This document shows, in pieces, positions 15,004 through 15,736 of a stretch of DNA of 15,736 nt. The notes under the pieces are model-generated. The model was given only the letters and a program-made list of their open reading frames with translations. It was not told where the DNA came from and made no database searches. Made by a program: the position numbers and the translations under genes. Source of the DNA: Chrysiogenia bacterium (GTDB taxonomy: Bacteria > JAGRBM01); contig JAGRBM010000109.1 in the NCBI GenBank assembly GCA_020434085.1, forward strand, positions 1-15,736, in the 5' to 3' direction. The first letter of the stretch is position 1; each line of letters opens with the position of its first letter.

Positions 15004-15231
15004 CTAGCGAACCAGCCACTCCATGATCTTCGAGAGAACAAAATCCACACTGCCGAGAAAGACCGAACTGACGGCAACAAACATCAGCACCACACCGGTG
15101 GCCGAACGGGTATCCTTCCACTCGGGCCAGGTGACTTTCTTCGCCTCGGCACGCACGCCCTTGAGGAAGTCCTGGCTCTCGGTGATCAGGCCCTTCTCGG
15201 CGGTACCGCTATCGCTCTTGCTCTGCGCCAT
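15004..15231 (-). CDS. secE: Protein translocase subunit SecE
   Basis: SecE is the small essential subunit that clamps SecY in the inner-membrane translocation channel. The 75-residue protein has the single-membrane-span form of the family. A hydrophilic N-terminus leads to the conserved amphipathic segment FLKGVRAEAKKVTWPEWKDT (about residues 22-41). One transmembrane helix follows at about 44-68 (ATGVVLMFVAVSSVFLGSVDFVL), then a short charged end. The KVTWP motif is diagnostic. The ATG at 15231-15229 has only a weak ribosome binding site. The location between tRNA-Trp and nusG is the classical one. No truncation is seen; E. coli SecE is longer because it has two extra membrane spans. Confidence 0.97.
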   Translation of the reverse strand: MAQSKSDSGTAEKGLITESQDFLKGVRAEAKKVTWPEWKDTRSATGVVLMFVAVSSVFLGSVDFVLSKIMEWLVR

Positions 15232-15250
15232 GCGCTCTATCTACTTTCCA

Positions 15251-15264
15251 GGCGCTCTCGCGCC
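15251..15264 (-). promoter_or_regulatory. GNRA-capped hairpin before secE
   Basis: GGCGC and GCGCC form a 5-bp stem whose loop in the RNA is GAGA, a GNRA tetraloop. It lies about 20 nt before the secE start, where the ribosome binding site is weak. It may shape initiation or mark the processed 5' end of secE mRNA after tRNA release. Confidence 0.35.
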
Positions 15265-15281
15265 CACTTGCCATTCGCCCA

Positions 15282-15297
15282 TCGCCCGCCCGGGCGA
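15282..15297 (-). promoter_or_regulatory. Hairpin just after the tRNA-Trp gene
   Basis: TCGCCC and GGGCGA form a 6-bp stem with a 4-nt loop, starting 3 nt after the encoded CCA end of tRNA-Trp. Here the U-run precedes the stem in the RNA, so it does not look like a terminator of the tRNA transcript. A role in endonuclease processing of the tRNA out of the mRNA is plausible. Confidence 0.35.
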
Positions 15298-15300
15298 AAA

Positions 15301-15377
15301 TGGCAGGCCAGGCTGGATTCGAACCAACAGCCTACGGATTTGGAGTCCGCCGCTCTACCAATTGGAGCTACTGGCCC
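15301..15377 (-). tRNA. trnW: tRNA-Trp (anticodon CCA)
   Basis: The minus strand folds into a full cloverleaf of 77 nt including the encoded 3' CCA. The acceptor stem GGGCCAG/CTGGCCT has a G1-U72 wobble. The D-arm is GCTC/GAGC, the anticodon stem GCGGA/TCCGT encloses loop CTCCAAA, the variable loop has 5 nt, and the T-arm GTTGG/CCAGC encloses TTCGAAT. Anticodon CCA reads UGG. The discriminator base is G73, as expected for bacterial tRNA-Trp, while E. coli has A1-U72 at the end of the acceptor stem. The gene lies between rpmG and secE, so it is probably cut out of a longer transcript that starts upstream of tuf. Confidence 0.95.
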
Positions 15378-15402
15378 TTTAAAAGGAACCGCTAAGGACG
15401 CA

Positions 15403-15582
15403 TCAACCCTTCGGGTTGGGCAGCTTGCACTCCTTGTGGAGTGTGTGCTTGCGGAGCTTGGGCGAGAACTTCATCAGCTCCAGCTTGTCCTTGGTATTGT
15501 TCTTGTTCTTCATGGTCACGTAATTGATGATGCCCGTTTCCGAACACTTGAGACCAATCTGAATTCTGTGATCGCTAGCCAT
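15403..15582 (-). CDS. rpmG: 50S ribosomal protein L33
   Basis: L33 is a small 50S protein near the E site. The 59-residue translation begins [17 protein letters not shown] and contains [27 protein letters not shown] and the ending CKLPNPKG, which fit L33. The zinc-binding form of L33 has two CxxC pairs. Here the first pair is reduced to a single Cys13, the second pair (expected near PKLRKH) is absent, and the only other cysteine is Cys52. It should therefore be the zinc-independent form. The ATG at 15582-15580 overlaps the stop of the preceding tuf gene by one base, and GGAGA lies at 15597-15593 within the tuf coding end, so translation is probably coupled to EF-Tu. tRNA-Trp follows after 25 nt. 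Confidence 0.95.
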   Translation of the reverse strand: MASDHRIQIGLKCSETGIINYVTMKNKNNTKDKLELMKFSPKLRKHTLHKECKLPNPKG

Positions 15583-15736
15583 TACTCAATAATCTCCGTA
15601 ACAACGCCAGCTCCGACGGTGCGTCCGCCTTCGCGGATTGCGAAGCGCACGCCGTCTTCCATGGCGATGGGGGTGATGAGTTCTACTTCCATCTGGGCGT
15701 TGTCGCCCGGCATGATCATTTCCGTTCCCTCGGGAA
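15582..15736 (-). CDS. tuf: Elongation factor Tu, C-terminal part (cut by window edge)
   Basis: Only the last 50 codons and the stop of this second EF-Tu gene are in the window. The residues [20 protein letters not shown] and [20 protein letters not shown] form the end of domain III, which contacts tRNA and binds EF-Ts and kirromycin-type drugs in known EF-Tu proteins. The protein ends VVTEIIE, a normal EF-Tu terminus. The TAA stop (15584-15582) shares its last base with the ATG of rpmG. The position upstream of rpmG, tRNA-Trp, secE and nusG corresponds to the tufB locus of other Proteobacteria, whereas the copy at the left edge corresponds to tufA. Confidence 0.97.
   Translation of the reverse strand, partial: PEGTEMIMPGDNAQMEVELITPIAMEDGVRFAIREGGRTVGAGVVTEIIE

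Overview
This window is a conserved bacterial core locus carrying the transcription and translation machinery. Every recognised gene lies on the minus strand, so the genes read from the right end to the left. In transcription order they are: tuf (3' end only), rpmG, tRNA-Trp, secE, nusG, rplK, rplA, rplJ, rplL, rpoB, rpoC, rpsL, rpsG, fusA and a second tuf (5' end only). The sequence is GC-rich. RpoB and RpoC carry the large lineage-specific insertions typical of Proteobacteria: one in the RpoB C-terminal half and one in the RpoC trigger loop. The RpoBC block is followed directly by the str genes. I infer a Proteobacteria-like organism, most likely one of the former Deltaproteobacteria, but I have no alignment to prove this.

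Region by region: (1) 15736-15004 holds the end of EF-Tu, a 59-residue L33 gene whose start codon overlaps the EF-Tu stop, tRNA-Trp(CCA) and SecE. (2) 14970-14440 is NusG, followed by an 8-bp GC hairpin. (3) A near-consensus sigma70-type promoter (14374-14402) then serves the L11-L1-L10-L7/L12-RpoB-RpoC unit. Its internal gaps are structured: an L10-leader-like RNA before rplJ, a hairpin-rich 210-nt gap before rpoB that resembles an attenuator or processing region, and a hairpin just before the rpoC ribosome binding site. (4) A very strong promoter (TTGACA, 17 bp, TATAAA) lies in the rpoC-rpsL gap, inside a long inverted repeat. It drives the str genes S12, S7, EF-G and EF-Tu through a leader of about 134 nt.

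The genes act together. RpoB and RpoC form the RNA polymerase catalytic core and NusG is its elongation factor. L11, L10 and L7/L12 form the ribosomal stalk that recruits EF-G and EF-Tu, both encoded at the edges. S12 and S7 are small-subunit decoding and head proteins, and SecE is a core subunit of the protein-export channel. I found no mobile element, CRISPR array, phage gene or unrecognised protein gene. No stretch longer than 228 bases lacks a gene. The points worth a second look are regulatory: the promoter nested in an inverted repeat, the L10 leader, the rplL-rpoB gap and the cysteine-depleted L33. I see no new system.
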